This document shows, in pieces, positions 8,341 through 18,900 of a DNA stretch of 64,000 nucleotides. The notes under the pieces are model-generated. The model searched no databases, was not told the DNA's origin, and saw nothing but the letters and a program-made list of their open reading frames with translations. The position numbers were made by a program, and so were the translations under genes. The stretch is from Duganella sp. OV510 (GTDB lineage Bacteria; Pseudomonadota; Gammaproteobacteria; Burkholderiales; Burkholderiaceae_D), in the NCBI RefSeq assembly GCF_900100205.1, contig NZ_FNEQ01000005.1, positions 396,152 through 460,151 of the forward strand, read 5' to 3'. How positions within the stretch are numbered: position 1 is the first letter of the stretch; each line of letters starts with the position of its first letter.

Positions 8341-11300
8341 ATAGGAGTCGCTGGATGTCGGCGGCGACGCCGGGGCAGGCTTGCAGCACCGGGTCGAGTG
8401 CGGACCAGGCGCCGGTGTCGTCCTTTAACGCGCGCTCGGCTTGCTGGCTGAGGATGGCCAGGCGGTCGGCGCCGACCGTGCCGGCCAGGCCTTTTAGCGT
8501 GTGCAGCGCCGGCAAGGCGGCGGCCAGGTTCTGGTCGTTGCGCGCGGCCGCCAGTTGCGCCGCCAGCTTTTCAGCTTCGTCGATGAAGCTGCGCAAGGCG
8601 ATCAGGTAGACGGATTCGAGCCCTCCCAGCCGCTTCAGCGCAGCGGCGCTGTTCAGGCCAGCCGGTGGTAATGCGATGGCGGCATCCGCTGGTGCGGCGC
8701 GGACCGGGGCCGGCGCTTCAGTCGCCGACGTGGCTGCCAGCGAGCCGCCGTCACGGCGCGCATGTCTCAGGATGACTTCGATCAGCTGGTCGAGGTCGAA
8801 CGGCTTGCCGATATGGTCGACCATGCCCGCTTCCAGCGCGGCAATGCGGTCCGAGGCCATGGCGTTGGCGGTCATCGCGACAATCGGCGGCGTCGCCTTG
8901 CCCAGCTTGGCCTGGATGGCGCGCGTGGTCTGGTAGCCGTCCATTTCCGGCATCTGGATGTCCATCAGCAGCAGGTCGGCCAGCGGCCCGGCGCGCGACA
9001 CCACGGCCAGCGCCATCTGCCCCGAGCTGGCCACTTCCACCTGCGCCCCTTCATTGCTGAGCAGCTCGCTGGCGACCTGCTGGTTGGCCGGATTGTCATC
9101 CACCAGCAGCAGCCGCAAGCCGGCCAGCCGGCGCAGCGATGGCGCCAGCGCTGTTTCCAGCGGCTTGCGGTGCTCCAGCCGCGCATCCGCCACCGCGTCG
9201 AACAGCATCGAGGCGGTGACCGGCTTGACCACGAAACCATCCAGCACCGGCGTGATTTCCTGCTGCCGCTGCGCCAGCACCTCGCGGTCGTGCGCGGTGA
9301 CCATGACGATCAGCGGCATCTTGGCCCGCGGCGTCAGCTGGCGGATGCGGCGGCTGGTTTCCCAGCCGTCCAGCGACGGCATGCGCCAGTCGATGAACAC
9401 CACGTCATACGCCTTGCCGCGGCCGATCTGCGCGGCGATCGCGTCCAGCGCCTCGTAGCCGCCGGCGGCGATGTCGACCCGCCAGCCGAACGAGGCCGCC
9501 ATTTCGCGCAGCACGGTGCGCGCCACCGGGTTGTCGTCCACCACCAGGCAGGACAGGCCGCGCATCTGTGCATCCTGCAGCGGCAAGGCGGTCACCGGCA
9601 CCACGTCCGGCTGTTCGCTGGAAACGCCGAAATCGACCGCGAAATCGAAGACGCTGCCCTGCCCCACCTCGCTGACCACGCGCAGCGTGCCGCCCATCAT
9701 GCGCACCAGCCGCTGGCTAATCGCCAGTCCCAAGCCGGTGCCGCCGAAGCGGCGCGCGGTCGAGGCCTCGGCCTGCGAGAAACCGTCGAAGATATGCTCG
9801 CACTGCTCGGGCGCGATGCCGATGCCGGTGTCGCGGATGGCAAACGCCACCGACAGCGTGGTGGCCGTCTGCGCCACCAGCTGCGCCGACACAACCACCT
9901 CGCCGCGCTCGGTGAATTTGATGGCGTTGCCGGCCAGATTCAGCAGGATTTGCTGCAAGCGCAGCGCATCGCCAACCACCATCGCCGGCAGCGCCGGGTC
10001 AACCCGGAACAGCACTTCGATATTCTTGTTGCCGACATTCGCCGACAGGATCACCGCCAGGTCGCGCCACAGCTTGTCCATGCGGAATGGATGCGGGTCG
10101 AGCGCCAGCTTGCCGGCCTCCACCTTCGAGAAGTCCAGCACATCGTTCAGCAGGCCAAGCAAGGCACTGGCCGCCGCGTGCGCCTTGTCGACATAGTCCT
10201 GCTGGCGTCCGCTCATGCTGGTCTGACGCAACAGTTGCAGCATGCCCAGCACGGCGTTCATCGGCGAGCGGATTTCGTGGCTCATGTTGGCAACAAAGTC
10301 GGACTTGGCGCGGCCTGCATTGTCGGCCGCCTCCTTGGCTTGCAACAGCGCATCGTGCGCGGTGCGCAGCTCAGTGCTGTCGGTGCTGCTGCCGACCCAG
10401 CTGATGATGGCGCCGCTGGCGTCTTTCTGCGGCAGCGCGTGATTGTCGAAGATACGCCACACGCCGTCGTGGCGGCGCAGCCGGCAGTCGCAGCGGAACT
10501 CGTCGCCGTCGGCCAGCGCACGCTCGCGGGCGGCGGCGATCACCGGCAGGTCGTCCGGATGGATCACCCGCGACCAGTCGCCGTCGGCCATCAGCTGCGC
10601 GGACGGCGTGCCGCTGAAGCTTTCCCAGTGATGGCTCATGAAATCGATGCGCAGCGACGGCAAGGCGGTCCACACCATCTGCGGCAAACCCTCGGTCAGC
10701 GAGCGCCAGCGCGATTCCGACGCGGTCAGCTGCGCCAGCGACTGCTGCAGCGCCTGGTCGGCCTCGCCCAGCGCGGTCAGCGTCTGGTATTGCTGCCGCA
10801 GGTTGAAGCGCACGCCCATCAGCAGCACTACCGACAGGCCGATCAACAGCACCAGGAAGATCGAGGCGTTGCGGATTTCCTTGTACCACGGCGCCAGAAA
10901 ATCGTCGCTGGCCAGCCCCACCACCACATACACCGGATAGGCGCCCACCTTCTCCACGCTGAGACTGCGCTCGCGCTGGTCGCGCGGGCTGACCACGGTG
11001 TAACTGGCGCTGCGCTGCTTGCCGTCGAGGATGGCCTGGGTGGCCGGATTGATCTTGATAGTGCTGCCGAACTTCATGTCAGCGGCTTCCGGGTAACGGT
11101 GCAGCACCCGCTTCCTGTCGTCCATCAGCACGATGGCGCCATGCTGGCCGATGTTCAGCCCGGAGAATGCTTCGGTGATCTGCGAGCTGTTCATCAGCAC
11201 GTAGGCGGCGCCGCCAAACGTGCCGTCCGGCAGCGTCAGCGGATAGGCCAGCGGCAGCACCCATTCATTGGTGATGCGCGACTGCACCGGGATGCCGAAG

Positions 11301-11746
11301 ATCAGCTCATGCTCGTTCTGCGCACGGGTAAAGAATTCGCGGATGGTCAGGTCTTGCGGCCGTTGCAGGTCGATCTGTTCGCCGTAGATCACCATGCCGG
11401 CACGGTTGGCGCCGCGCACCGCCTGCGCGTGCGGCATGCGCTCCTTCAGCCCGCGCAGATAGGCGCTGAACTGCTCGTCGGAGAAGCGCCGCTGCGCGTG
11501 CATGGCGCGGAATTCCTGGTCGGCGCGGCGCATCGCCAGGTCCACTTCCTGGAAATGCGACTGCATGAAGTTTTCCAGAGAAATGGCGAGGTTGTGCGAG
11601 GTTTCCTCGGCCGCCGCATAGTAGCGCAGCCGGCTCTGGTTGAGCACGTGCGCGACGAAGATGCATACGATCAGCAATACCACCACCACAGCCGTCACCA
11701 GCACGCGGAATAATTTGCGGATCTTTTGCAGCGTGTTGAATCTCAT
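8300..11746 (-). CDS. Hybrid sensor histidine kinase (sensor-PAS-HisKA-HATPase-REC-REC-Hpt)
   Basis: From the ATG at 11744-11746 the protein has 1148 residues; a TTG two codons earlier is also possible. Order: TM1 about 13-34, a periplasmic dCache-like sensor about 40-285, TM2 about 295-312, a PAS domain about 343-460, HisKA with SHEIRSP (His490), HATPase with NLAGNAIKF and GGTGLGLAIS, receiver 1 (acceptor Asp786 in FIDWRMP), receiver 2 (Asp929 in LLMDIQMPEMDG), and a C-terminal Hpt with HTLKG (His1082). It can run a full phosphorelay and needs an outside response regulator, none of which is adjacent. The last 13 residues (SGVSSAKRTRALP) come from the palindrome and lie beyond the Hpt domain. 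The ligand is unknown. Confidence 0.93.
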   Translation of the reverse strand: MRFNTLQKIRKLFRVLVTAVVVVLLIVCIFVAHVLNQSRLRYYAAAEETSHNLAISLENFMQSHFQEVDLAMRRADQEFRAMHAQRRFSDEQFSAYLRGLKERMPHAQAVRGANRAGMVIYGEQIDLQRPQDLTIREFFTRAQNEHELIFGIPVQSRITNEWVLPLAYPLTLPDGTFGGAAYVLMNSSQITEAFSGLNIGQHGAIVLMDDRKRVLHRYPEAADMKFGSTIKINPATQAILDGKQRSASYTVVSPRDQRERSLSVEKVGAYPVYVVVGLASDDFLAPWYKEIRNASIFLVLLIGLSVVLLMGVRFNLRQQYQTLTALGEADQALQQSLAQLTASESRWRSLTEGLPQMVWTALPSLRIDFMSHHWESFSGTPSAQLMADGDWSRVIHPDDLPVIAAARERALADGDEFRCDCRLRRHDGVWRIFDNHALPQKDASGAIISWVGSSTDSTELRTAHDALLQAKEAADNAGRAKSDFVANMSHEIRSPMNAVLGMLQLLRQTSMSGRQQDYVDKAHAAASALLGLLNDVLDFSKVEAGKLALDPHPFRMDKLWRDLAVILSANVGNKNIEVLFRVDPALPAMVVGDALRLQQILLNLAGNAIKFTERGEVVVSAQLVAQTATTLSVAFAIRDTGIGIAPEQCEHIFDGFSQAEASTARRFGGTGLGLAISQRLVRMMGGTLRVVSEVGQGSVFDFAVDFGVSSEQPDVVPVTALPLQDAQMRGLSCLVVDDNPVARTVLREMAASFGWRVDIAAGGYEALDAIAAQIGRGKAYDVVFIDWRMPSLDGWETSRRIRQLTPRAKMPLIVMVTAHDREVLAQRQQEITPVLDGFVVKPVTASMLFDAVADARLEHRKPLETALAPSLRRLAGLRLLLVDDNPANQQVASELLSNEGAQVEVASSGQMALAVVSRAGPLADLLLMDIQMPEMDGYQTTRAIQAKLGKATPPIVAMTANAMASDRIAALEAGMVDHIGKPFDLDQLIEVILRHARRDGGSLAATSATEAPAPVRAAPADAAIALPPAGLNSAAALKRLGGLESVYLIALRSFIDEAEKLAAQLAAARNDQNLAAALPALHTLKGLAGTVGADRLAILSQQAERALKDDTGAWSALDPVLQACPGVAADIQRLLSGVSSAKRTRALP

Positions 11747-11793
11747 AGCCAAGGATGGAATCGTCTTGCTGTGTTATTGGCCATACAATACCG

Positions 11794-11819
11794 CAAAAAA
11801 AACGCTCCGTAGGAGCGTT
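11794..11819 (-). terminator. Intrinsic terminator of the 126-residue gene
   Basis: AACGCTCC at 11801-11808 pairs with GGAGCGTT at 11812-11819 around a 3-nt loop, and on the minus strand it is followed by eight T. It lies six bases past the stop of the gene at 11825-12205 and separates it from the kinase gene, so the kinase needs its own promoter in the short stretch up to 11794. Confidence 0.85.
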
Positions 11820-11824
11820 TTCAA

Positions 11825-12205
11825 TCAGAAACCTTGATTAGTGATGTCTTGCAGCGACTCGCGGCCTTTGTCGCTGAGTTCGAAGCCGCCGTCGGCGCGC
11901 TGCAATACATGGGATTTTTTGCCGAGGAACAGGGCGACATCGGCATCCAGCGTACTGCCCGGCTGGCCGGCCACCGTGCGCAGACCCAGCACGCAGCGGT
12001 GCAGGAAGATGGTTTGCTCGCCCTTGTCGGTCAGCGAGATGCGGCCGTTGTGGGCAATACTGATCAATTTGAGGCCGGACAGGCGCTTGCTGTTGCGGCC
12101 CACACAGGCGCTGACGCGATCACCCTTGATGCCGCGCTGGACTTCGTACAGGGCGTTATACTCGTCCTGCGTGAATTTTTCATTCTTCATTGCCATTTTT
12201 TCCAT
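11825..12205 (-). CDS. Small protein, possible winged-helix repeats, function unknown
   Basis: The product is a soluble 126-residue protein starting MEKMAMKNEKF; the third Met (six residues in) could be the true start, as no strong ribosome site favours either. I do not recognise the family. Two stretches resemble the wing of a winged-helix domain: ISLTDKGEQTIF in the middle and FELSDKGRESL near the end, which could mean two short tandem modules. The N-terminal part (QDEYNALYEVQRGIKGDRVSACVG) is charged and probably helical. A strong terminator follows, so it is transcribed alone. A DNA-binding role is a guess from the LTDKG-like motifs only. Confidence 0.75.
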   Translation of the reverse strand: MEKMAMKNEKFTQDEYNALYEVQRGIKGDRVSACVGRNSKRLSGLKLISIAHNGRISLTDKGEQTIFLHRCVLGLRTVAGQPGSTLDADVALFLGKKSHVLQRADGGFELSDKGRESLQDITNQGF

Positions 12206-12295
12206 AAAAGACTGCTGCGGCCCTCATGGTACGCGCTCGCAGTCCCGGCGGCAAGGCAAGGCCCGGCCGCAGGCTGGCAATCAGGAGAAAAAAAC

Positions 12296-12436
12296 TTATT
12301 GGAGAGCGCGGATCACCAGCCACACCAGGCCGATGCTGGCAAAGGCTGCTACGCAAATCACGGCTTGTACACGCTTCGTGCTCAGGGCAACACTGCGGCG
12401 ACCGAGATAGATTTTGTTGTGTAAGGAATTACCCAT
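12296..12436 (-). CDS. 46-residue single-pass membrane peptide
   Basis: The ATG at 12434-12436 is preceded by GGAGAG with four bases between, a strong ribosome site for so short a frame. The sequence starts MGNSLHNKIYLGRRSVALST, then has one hydrophobic segment at about residues 25-43 (AVICVAAFASIGLVWLVI) and ends RALQ. The basic stretch before the segment suggests an Nin-Cout topology by the positive-inside rule. I do not recognise it. The gene stands alone, with the 126-residue gene downstream on the same strand after 90 bp. The ribosome site and the clean charge/hydrophobic pattern support a real gene; nothing points to a function. Confidence 0.6.
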   Translation of the reverse strand: MGNSLHNKIYLGRRSVALSTKRVQAVICVAAFASIGLVWLVIRALQ

Positions 12437-12581
12437 GATGCTCTCCGTGAACAGAAACGTGACGACATGACTAAATTATAGGAACTCTTTCATTACCCCT
12501 GTGTGACGCTCAGCACAAATATTAAGTTATGTATCCGGCGAGCAACAACTGTCAGTTCGATAGAGAGCGTGGAACAAGAAT

Positions 12582-12607
12582 ACCGTCCGTTCCACGCAAC
12601 GGACGGT
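12582..12607. terminator. Perfect 10-bp hairpin downstream of the 54-residue gene
   Basis: ACCGTCCGTT and AACGGACGGT pair perfectly around the loop CCACGC. It lies 29 bp past the stop of the small gene at 12637-12801. The T tract after it on the minus strand is poor (ATTCTTGTTCC), so it could be a weak terminator, an RNA-stabilising hairpin or a protein site. Confidence 0.4.
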
Positions 12608-12636
12608 GCGTTGGCGCACACAAGCGCAATCAAAAA

Positions 12637-12801
12637 CTAGGTTTTGATAGGTGGTTTGCGCGGCGTCGGCTCCTCGATCGGGGCCTGTTCCGGCAGCGGT
12701 GTATTGTCCGGTGGCGGATCCTTTTCAGGCGGCGGTGGCGGCACTTCCGGATCGGGCGTAATGTGCGCGTGGCGCGGGATGTGGGTATCTGACTGGATCA
12801 T
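12637..12801 (-). CDS. 54-residue proline-rich peptide
   Basis: The ATG at 12799-12801 follows a full AGGAGG ribosome site with normal spacing, which is the main evidence that it is translated. The peptide starts MIQSDTHIPRHAHITPDPE and is then almost entirely Pro, Glu, Asp and Lys (PPPPPEKDPPPDNTPLPEQ), ending KPPIKT. It has no signal peptide or membrane segment and is probably unstructured. I do not recognise it. It sits between the giant RTX gene, which has its own terminator, and the 46-residue gene, all on the minus strand. Function unknown. Confidence 0.6.
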   Translation of the reverse strand: MIQSDTHIPRHAHITPDPEVPPPPPEKDPPPDNTPLPEQAPIEEPTPRKPPIKT

Positions 12802-12863
12802 GCGGCGTCCTCCTGTATGAACTTGATGTCAGTGTTGGGCAAACTGCACCATAAACAAGGTCG

Positions 12864-12898
12864 AAAAAAAGCCCTGCGTGTGTTGCCGCACGCAGGGC
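12864..12898 (-). terminator. Intrinsic terminator of the giant RTX gene
   Basis: GCCCTGCGTG at 12871-12880 pairs with CACGCAGGGC at 12889-12898 around an 8-nt loop, followed on the minus strand by seven T. It starts 19 bp past the RTX stop codon and isolates that transcript from the small genes beyond. Confidence 0.9.
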
Positions 12899-12916
12899 AC
12901 AAGGAGGAAACAACAA

Positions 12917-15900
12917 TCAGCCGATCAGCTGGAAATCGCTGATTGCAGTGGCTGGCACGCCGGTCAATATTGCCAGTTGCGTCAATTCCGCCGCCGATAC
13001 CAGCGCATCGGTGCCGCTGGACTTGAACAGGTACAGATAGCTGTTGCTGCCATTGTCGACCACGAACAGGCTCTGCTGCCCCAGCGTGAAGGCGCTGCTG
13101 GCCGAACCGATCACCGCCGCCGCCGCTGCCGCCGTGGCGCCGCTGGCGTTCTGGGTGAACAGTACCAGCTCGGCGCTGGCGGCAAAGCCGCCGGCCGCGC
13201 TGCGCAGTACCGCGCCGTCCAGCACCTGGTCGCCGTTGCCGATCGCCAGCACCGTCTGGCTGATACTGATCTTGTCGGTGCCGCTGACAAAATCGGCGAT
13301 GGTATCGACGCCGGTGGCGCTGGCCAGCACAAAGGTGTCGGCATCAGCACCGCCGTTGAGCAGATCGTTGCCGGCGCCGCCGGTCAGTACATCGCTGCCG
13401 GCCCCGCCCTGCAGGTTGTCGTTGCCGAGGCCGCCCAGCAGGCTGTCATTGCCAAGGCCGCCGACCAGTGTATCGTTGCCGTTGCCGCCACGGATCTGGT
13501 TGTCCAGCGCATTGCCTGTGCCATTGAAGGTGCCGCTGCCGGTGTAGACCAGCTGCTCCACATTGGCGGCCAGCGTGTGGCTGGACAGTGACGTTTCCAC
13601 CCGGTCACTGCCGGCGCCTGTGCCTTCGGTCACCACATCGCCAGCGGCGTCCACCACATACACATCGTCGCCGGCACCCCCCACCAGGGTATCGTTGCCG
13701 GCGCCGCCGACCAGCGTGTCGTTGCCGTCGTTGCCGCTCAGCGTGTTGCCGACGCTATTCCCGGTCAGCACATTATCCAGCGCGTTGCCGACCAGGCTGA
13801 TGGTGGCGGTGCTGGTGACGGTGGCGTTTTCCACATTGGCGCCCAGCGTGTAGACGCTGCCGGCCACCGTGATGGCTACCTGCACCAGGTCGATGCCTTC
13901 GTCGGCCAGTTCGCTGACGACGTCGCCTGCCACGTCCACCACATAGGTGTCGTTGCCGTCGCCGCCGGCCATGCTGTCGGCACCGGCGCCGCCGTTCAGC
14001 GTATCGTCGCCAGCCGTACCTTCCAGCACATCGTTGCCGCTGCTGGCCAGGTTGCTGTGGACCAGTTCCAGCGTCCTGACGCCGTCGGCAAACAGCACCG
14101 ACTCGACGTTGCGGATGGTCAGCGATTCGCCGGTGGCGCTGTTGACCAGCCGGGTGTCGGTGGCCGAGACGCGGCTGCGCATATAGCTGGCGAAATTGCC
14201 CAGCACTTCCAGCGTATCGTCGCCGTTGCCGCCATCGACGATGTCGGCCGTGCCGGCGCCGGCATTCAGCAGGTCGTTGCCGTCGCCACCCAGCAGGCTG
14301 TCGTTGCCGGCGCCGCCGCGCAGCGTGTCGTTGCCCTCGGCGCCGGTCAGCGTATCGTTGCCGGCGCCGCCCAGGATCTCATTGTCCAGTGCGTTGCCGG
14401 TGCCCCTGAAGGCAGCGCTGCCGGTGTATTTCAGCTGCTCGACATTGACTCCCAGCGTGTAGGTGGCCAGCGTGGTGTCGACCCGGTCAATGCCGGCGCT
14501 GACGCCTTCGGTCACCACATCGCCGGCCGCATCCACCACATACACGTCGTTGCCGGCGCCACCGATCAGCGTATCGTTACCGGCGCCGCCGATCAGCGTG
14601 TCATTGCCGGCGTTGCCGGTCAGCGTGTTGGCGGCCGCGTTCCCGGTCAGCACATTGTCCAGCCCATTGCCGACCAGGCTGACGACGGCGGTGCTGGTCA
14701 CCGTGGCGTTTTCCACGTTGGCGCTCAGCGTGTAGGCGCCGGCTGCGGTAAAGGCCACCTGCACCAGGTCGACGCCCTCGTCGGCCAGTTCGGTGACCAC
14801 GTCGCCCGCCACTTCCACCACATAGGTGTCGTCGCCATCCAGGCCGGCCATGGTGTCGGCGCCGACGCCGCCGTTGAGCGTGTCCGCGCCACTGGTGCCG
14901 GTTAGCGAGTCGTTGCCGGCGCTGGCGAGGTTGTCATTGACCTCCGCCAGCGACTTGGCGCCATCGGTAAACACCACCGTTTCGACGTTGCGGATAATCA
15001 GCGACTCGCCGGTGGCGCTGTTGACCAGCCGGGTGTCGGTGGCTGAGACGCGGGTGCGCACATAGCTGGCGAACGCGCCCAGCACTTCCAGCGTATCAGC
15101 GCCGTTGCCGCCGTCGACGATATCGGCCGTGCCGACGCCAGCCAGTAGCAGGTCATCGCCATCGCCGCCCAGCAGGCTATCGTTGCCTGCACCGCCGCGC
15201 AGCGTATCGTTGCCTGCGCCACCATTCAGCGTGTCGTTGCCGTTGCCGCCCTTGATCTCGTTGGCCAGCAGGTTGCCCGTGCCGTTGAAGGCGGCGCTGC
15301 CGGTGTAATACAGTTTTTCCACTTCTGCCGCCAGCGTGAGGCTGGCCAGCGCGGTCTCCACCCGGTCAGCGCCGCCGCCGGCGATTTCGGTGACCACATC
15401 GCCAGCCGCATCGACGATATAGACATCGTCGCCGGCGCCACCGATCAGCGTGTCGTTGCCGGCGCCGCCGATCAGCGTATCGTTGCCGGCCTCGCCGCTC
15501 AGCTTGTTGGCGGCAGCATTCCCGGTCAGCACGTTGTCGAGCGCATTGCCGACCAGGCTGACGGCGGCGGTGCTGGTCACCGTGGCGTTTTCCACGTTGG
15601 CGCTCAGCGTGTAGGCGCCGACTGAGGTGAAGGCCACCTGGACCAGGTCGGTGCCCTGGTTGAGGTCTTCCTGCACCACGTCGCCAGCCACATCCACCAC
15701 ATAGGTATCATTGCCAGCCAGGCCGGCCATGGTGTCGGCGCCGGTTCCGCCATTGATGGTGTCGGCGCCGCTCGTGCCTTCCAGCACATCGTTGCCGACG
15801 CTGGTGAGGTTGAAATTGACCTGTTCCAGCGACCTGATGCCGTCTGCAAACTGGAACTCCTCGACTGCGCGCACGGTGATGTTCTCGCCGGTCAGCGTGT

Positions 15901-18900
15901 TGACCAGCCGCGTATCAGTAGCGTTGATGCGGCTGCGCTGGTAATCGCTAAAATTGCCGGCCAGTTCGATCGAGTCCTGGCCGGCCCCGCCGTCCACCAC
16001 ATCGTTGCTGCCGGTGCCGCTGTTGAAGGTGTCATTGCCATCTTCCCCCAGCAGGCTGTCGTTGCCGGAGTTGCCGACCAGATAGTCGCTGCCGGCGCCG
16101 CCGCTCAAGGTGTCATTGCCGCCGCCGCCGATCAGATCATTGTCCAATGCGTTGCCGCTGCCCTTGACGCTGAAGCCGCTTGAGAACACCACGTTTTCGA
16201 CGTTGGCGCCCAGCGTGTAGGTGGTCAGCGTAGTCCTCACCGTGTCGATACCAGAGCCGACACCTGCCAGCTCGACCACCACGTCGCCGGCAACATCGAC
16301 CAGGTAGAGATCGTCGCCATCGCCGCCGCTCATATTGTCGCTGCCGGCGCCGCCATTCAGCGTATCGTTGCCGCCGCCGCCCACCAGCTTGTTGGCGCCG
16401 CCGTTGCCGATCAGCAGGTTATCCAGTGCGTTACCGGTGATATTCACCGCCACCGTGCCGGCCGTGGTCACCGTGGCGTTTTCCACATAGTCGCCCAACG
16501 TGTAGGTGCCGGCGGCGGTGAATGCCACCTGCACCAGGTCGGCGCCCTCGTCGTCCGCTTCGACGATGACGTCGCCTGCCACATCCACCACATAGGTGTC
16601 GTCGCCAGCGCCGCCGGACATGGTGTCCTTGCCGGTGCCGCCGTTGATGATATCGTTGCCGCTGGTCCCCTCCAGCACATCGTCGCCGACGCTGGTCAGG
16701 TTGAAATGCACGTCGGCCAGCGTCTTGTCGACGCCATTGAAGCGGAACAGCTCGATATTGCGCAGCGTGACCGACTCGCCGGTGGTGGTGTTCACCAGCC
16801 TGGTGTCGGTGGCGCTGGTACGGGTGCGCACATAATCGTCGAAGTCGCCCAGCAGCACCAGCGTGTCGCTGCCGGCGCCGCCATCGGCGACGTCGCTGGC
16901 GCCCTTGCCGGCTTCCAGCGTGTCGTCGCCATCCCCGCCCAGCAGGCTGTCATTGCCGGACGCACCGGCCAGGTAGTCGGCGCCGGCGCCGCCGTTCAAT
17001 GTATCGTTGCCGCTGTTGCCGATCAGCTGGTTGTCCTGCGCATTGCCGCTGCCGTTGAAATTGCCGCTGCCGTTGTAGTACAGGGCTTCCACCTGGGCTG
17101 CCAGCGTGAAGCTGGTCAGCGCCGTCTGCACCGTGTCGTGGCCGCCGTTGGCCAGCTCGGTGATGACATCGTTGCCGATGTCGACCACGTAGGAGTCGTC
17201 GCCATCGCCGCCTGTCAGGCTGTCGATGCCGGCGCCGCCGACCAGCGTGTCGTCGCCGGCACCGCCGCTCAACTTGTTGGCGGCGGCGTTGCCGATCAGC
17301 AGGTTATCCAGTGCGTTGCCGGTGATATTCACCGCCAGCGTGCCGGCCGCCGTGACCGTGGCGTTTTCCACGTTGTCGCCCAGCGTGTAAGTACCGGCAG
17401 CGGTGAACGCCACCTGCACCAGATCGCTGCCCTCGCCGTCCGCTTCGACAATGACGTCGCCTGCCACGTCCACCACATAAATGTCGTCGCCCTTGCCGCC
17501 CAACATGGTATCGGCGCCGCCGCCGCCGTTGAGGCTGTCGTCGTTATCGGTGCCGGTCAGCACGTCGGGGAAGATGCTGACCGAATTGCCGATGGTCTGG
17601 CCATAGTTGCGCAGGCCATCGATAAAGCTGAAATACTCGACATTGCGCACCGTCAGGTTTTCTCCGGTAGCAGCATTCACCAGCACCAGGTCGGTCGCAT
17701 TCGGCCGGGTGATAGTGTAGTCGGCGAAGTTGCCCTGCAAGAGCAGCGTGTCGAGGTCCGCCCCGCCGTCGACCAGATCGAGGCCGGAGCCGGCAAAGAA
17801 CAGGTCGTCACCAGCGCCGCCGTTCAAGGTGTCGTTGCCCAGATAGCCGATCAGCACATTATCAGCCGCGTTGCCGGTGATGCTGTCGTTGTAGATCGAA
17901 CCAATCACGTCTTCGATATTCAGCAGCTTGTCGGTGCCGCCATAACCGTCCGACGCGGTGCCGGTGACCAGGTTGACCACCACGCCCGTCTTGGCGCCGA
18001 AGTAGTCCACGCGGTCGATGCCACCCTTGCCGTCGATGGTGTCGTTGCCGGCGCGCCCTTCAAAACTCTCATACCCGGCGTCGCTGCCGGTCAGCGTGTC
18101 GTTGAAGGCAGAGCCGACCACGCCCTCAATATCGGTCAGCGCGTCCTGGCCGCCCAGGCCGTCCAGCGCCACGCCGCTGACCAGGTTGACATTCACCGCC
18201 GCCAGGCTGCTGCTGTACTCGGCAACGTCGAAGCCGCTGCCGCCGTCAATGCTGTCATTGCCGCCGTTGCCGATGAAAATTTCCAGATCGTTGTTGGCGA
18301 CGTTACCGCCGGTCAGCACGTCATTGAACGCCGAGCCGCGCACGCCCTCGATATGGCTGAATGTATCGTTGCCGGCACCGCCACTGGCCGTGCCATCGGC
18401 CAGGCTGACCACCACGGCGCTGCTGGCACGGTCGTAGCGGACGAAGTCGACACCGCCGGCGCCGTCGATGCTGTCGTCACCGTCCAAGCCTTCAAACTGT
18501 TCGATCAGCGCGCTGTCGGAGCCGATCAGCACGTCGCCCTGGTTCGAGCCGCGTACCTGGTTGATATTGATCAGCGTGTCGATGCCGGTGTCGGCGCCCT
18601 CGGAAGTGCCGTCCGCCAGGCTGACCCAGACGCCCTCTTCGGCCAGGTCATAGCTGACCAGATTGCTGTTTTCCAGGTTCAGCGTGTCGGTAATGGCGCC
18701 GCCGTCGATGGTGTCATTGCCGTGCGTGCCCTGAAATTCCTCCAGCAGCAAAGCGCTGCTGCCGGTCAGCTTGTCGTCGAACTGCGAGCCACGCACGATG
18801 TTGATGTTGATCAGCTTGTCGGTGCCGCCCATGCCATCCAGCCCCACACCGGTGGCCAGGTTGATGTCAACCGCGCCCGCCGAGCCGAGATAGCTGGCGG

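Noticed and set aside
8762..11713. 983-codon open frame on the plus strand
   Set aside because: It mirrors the hybrid histidine kinase, whose domains are complete and in order.
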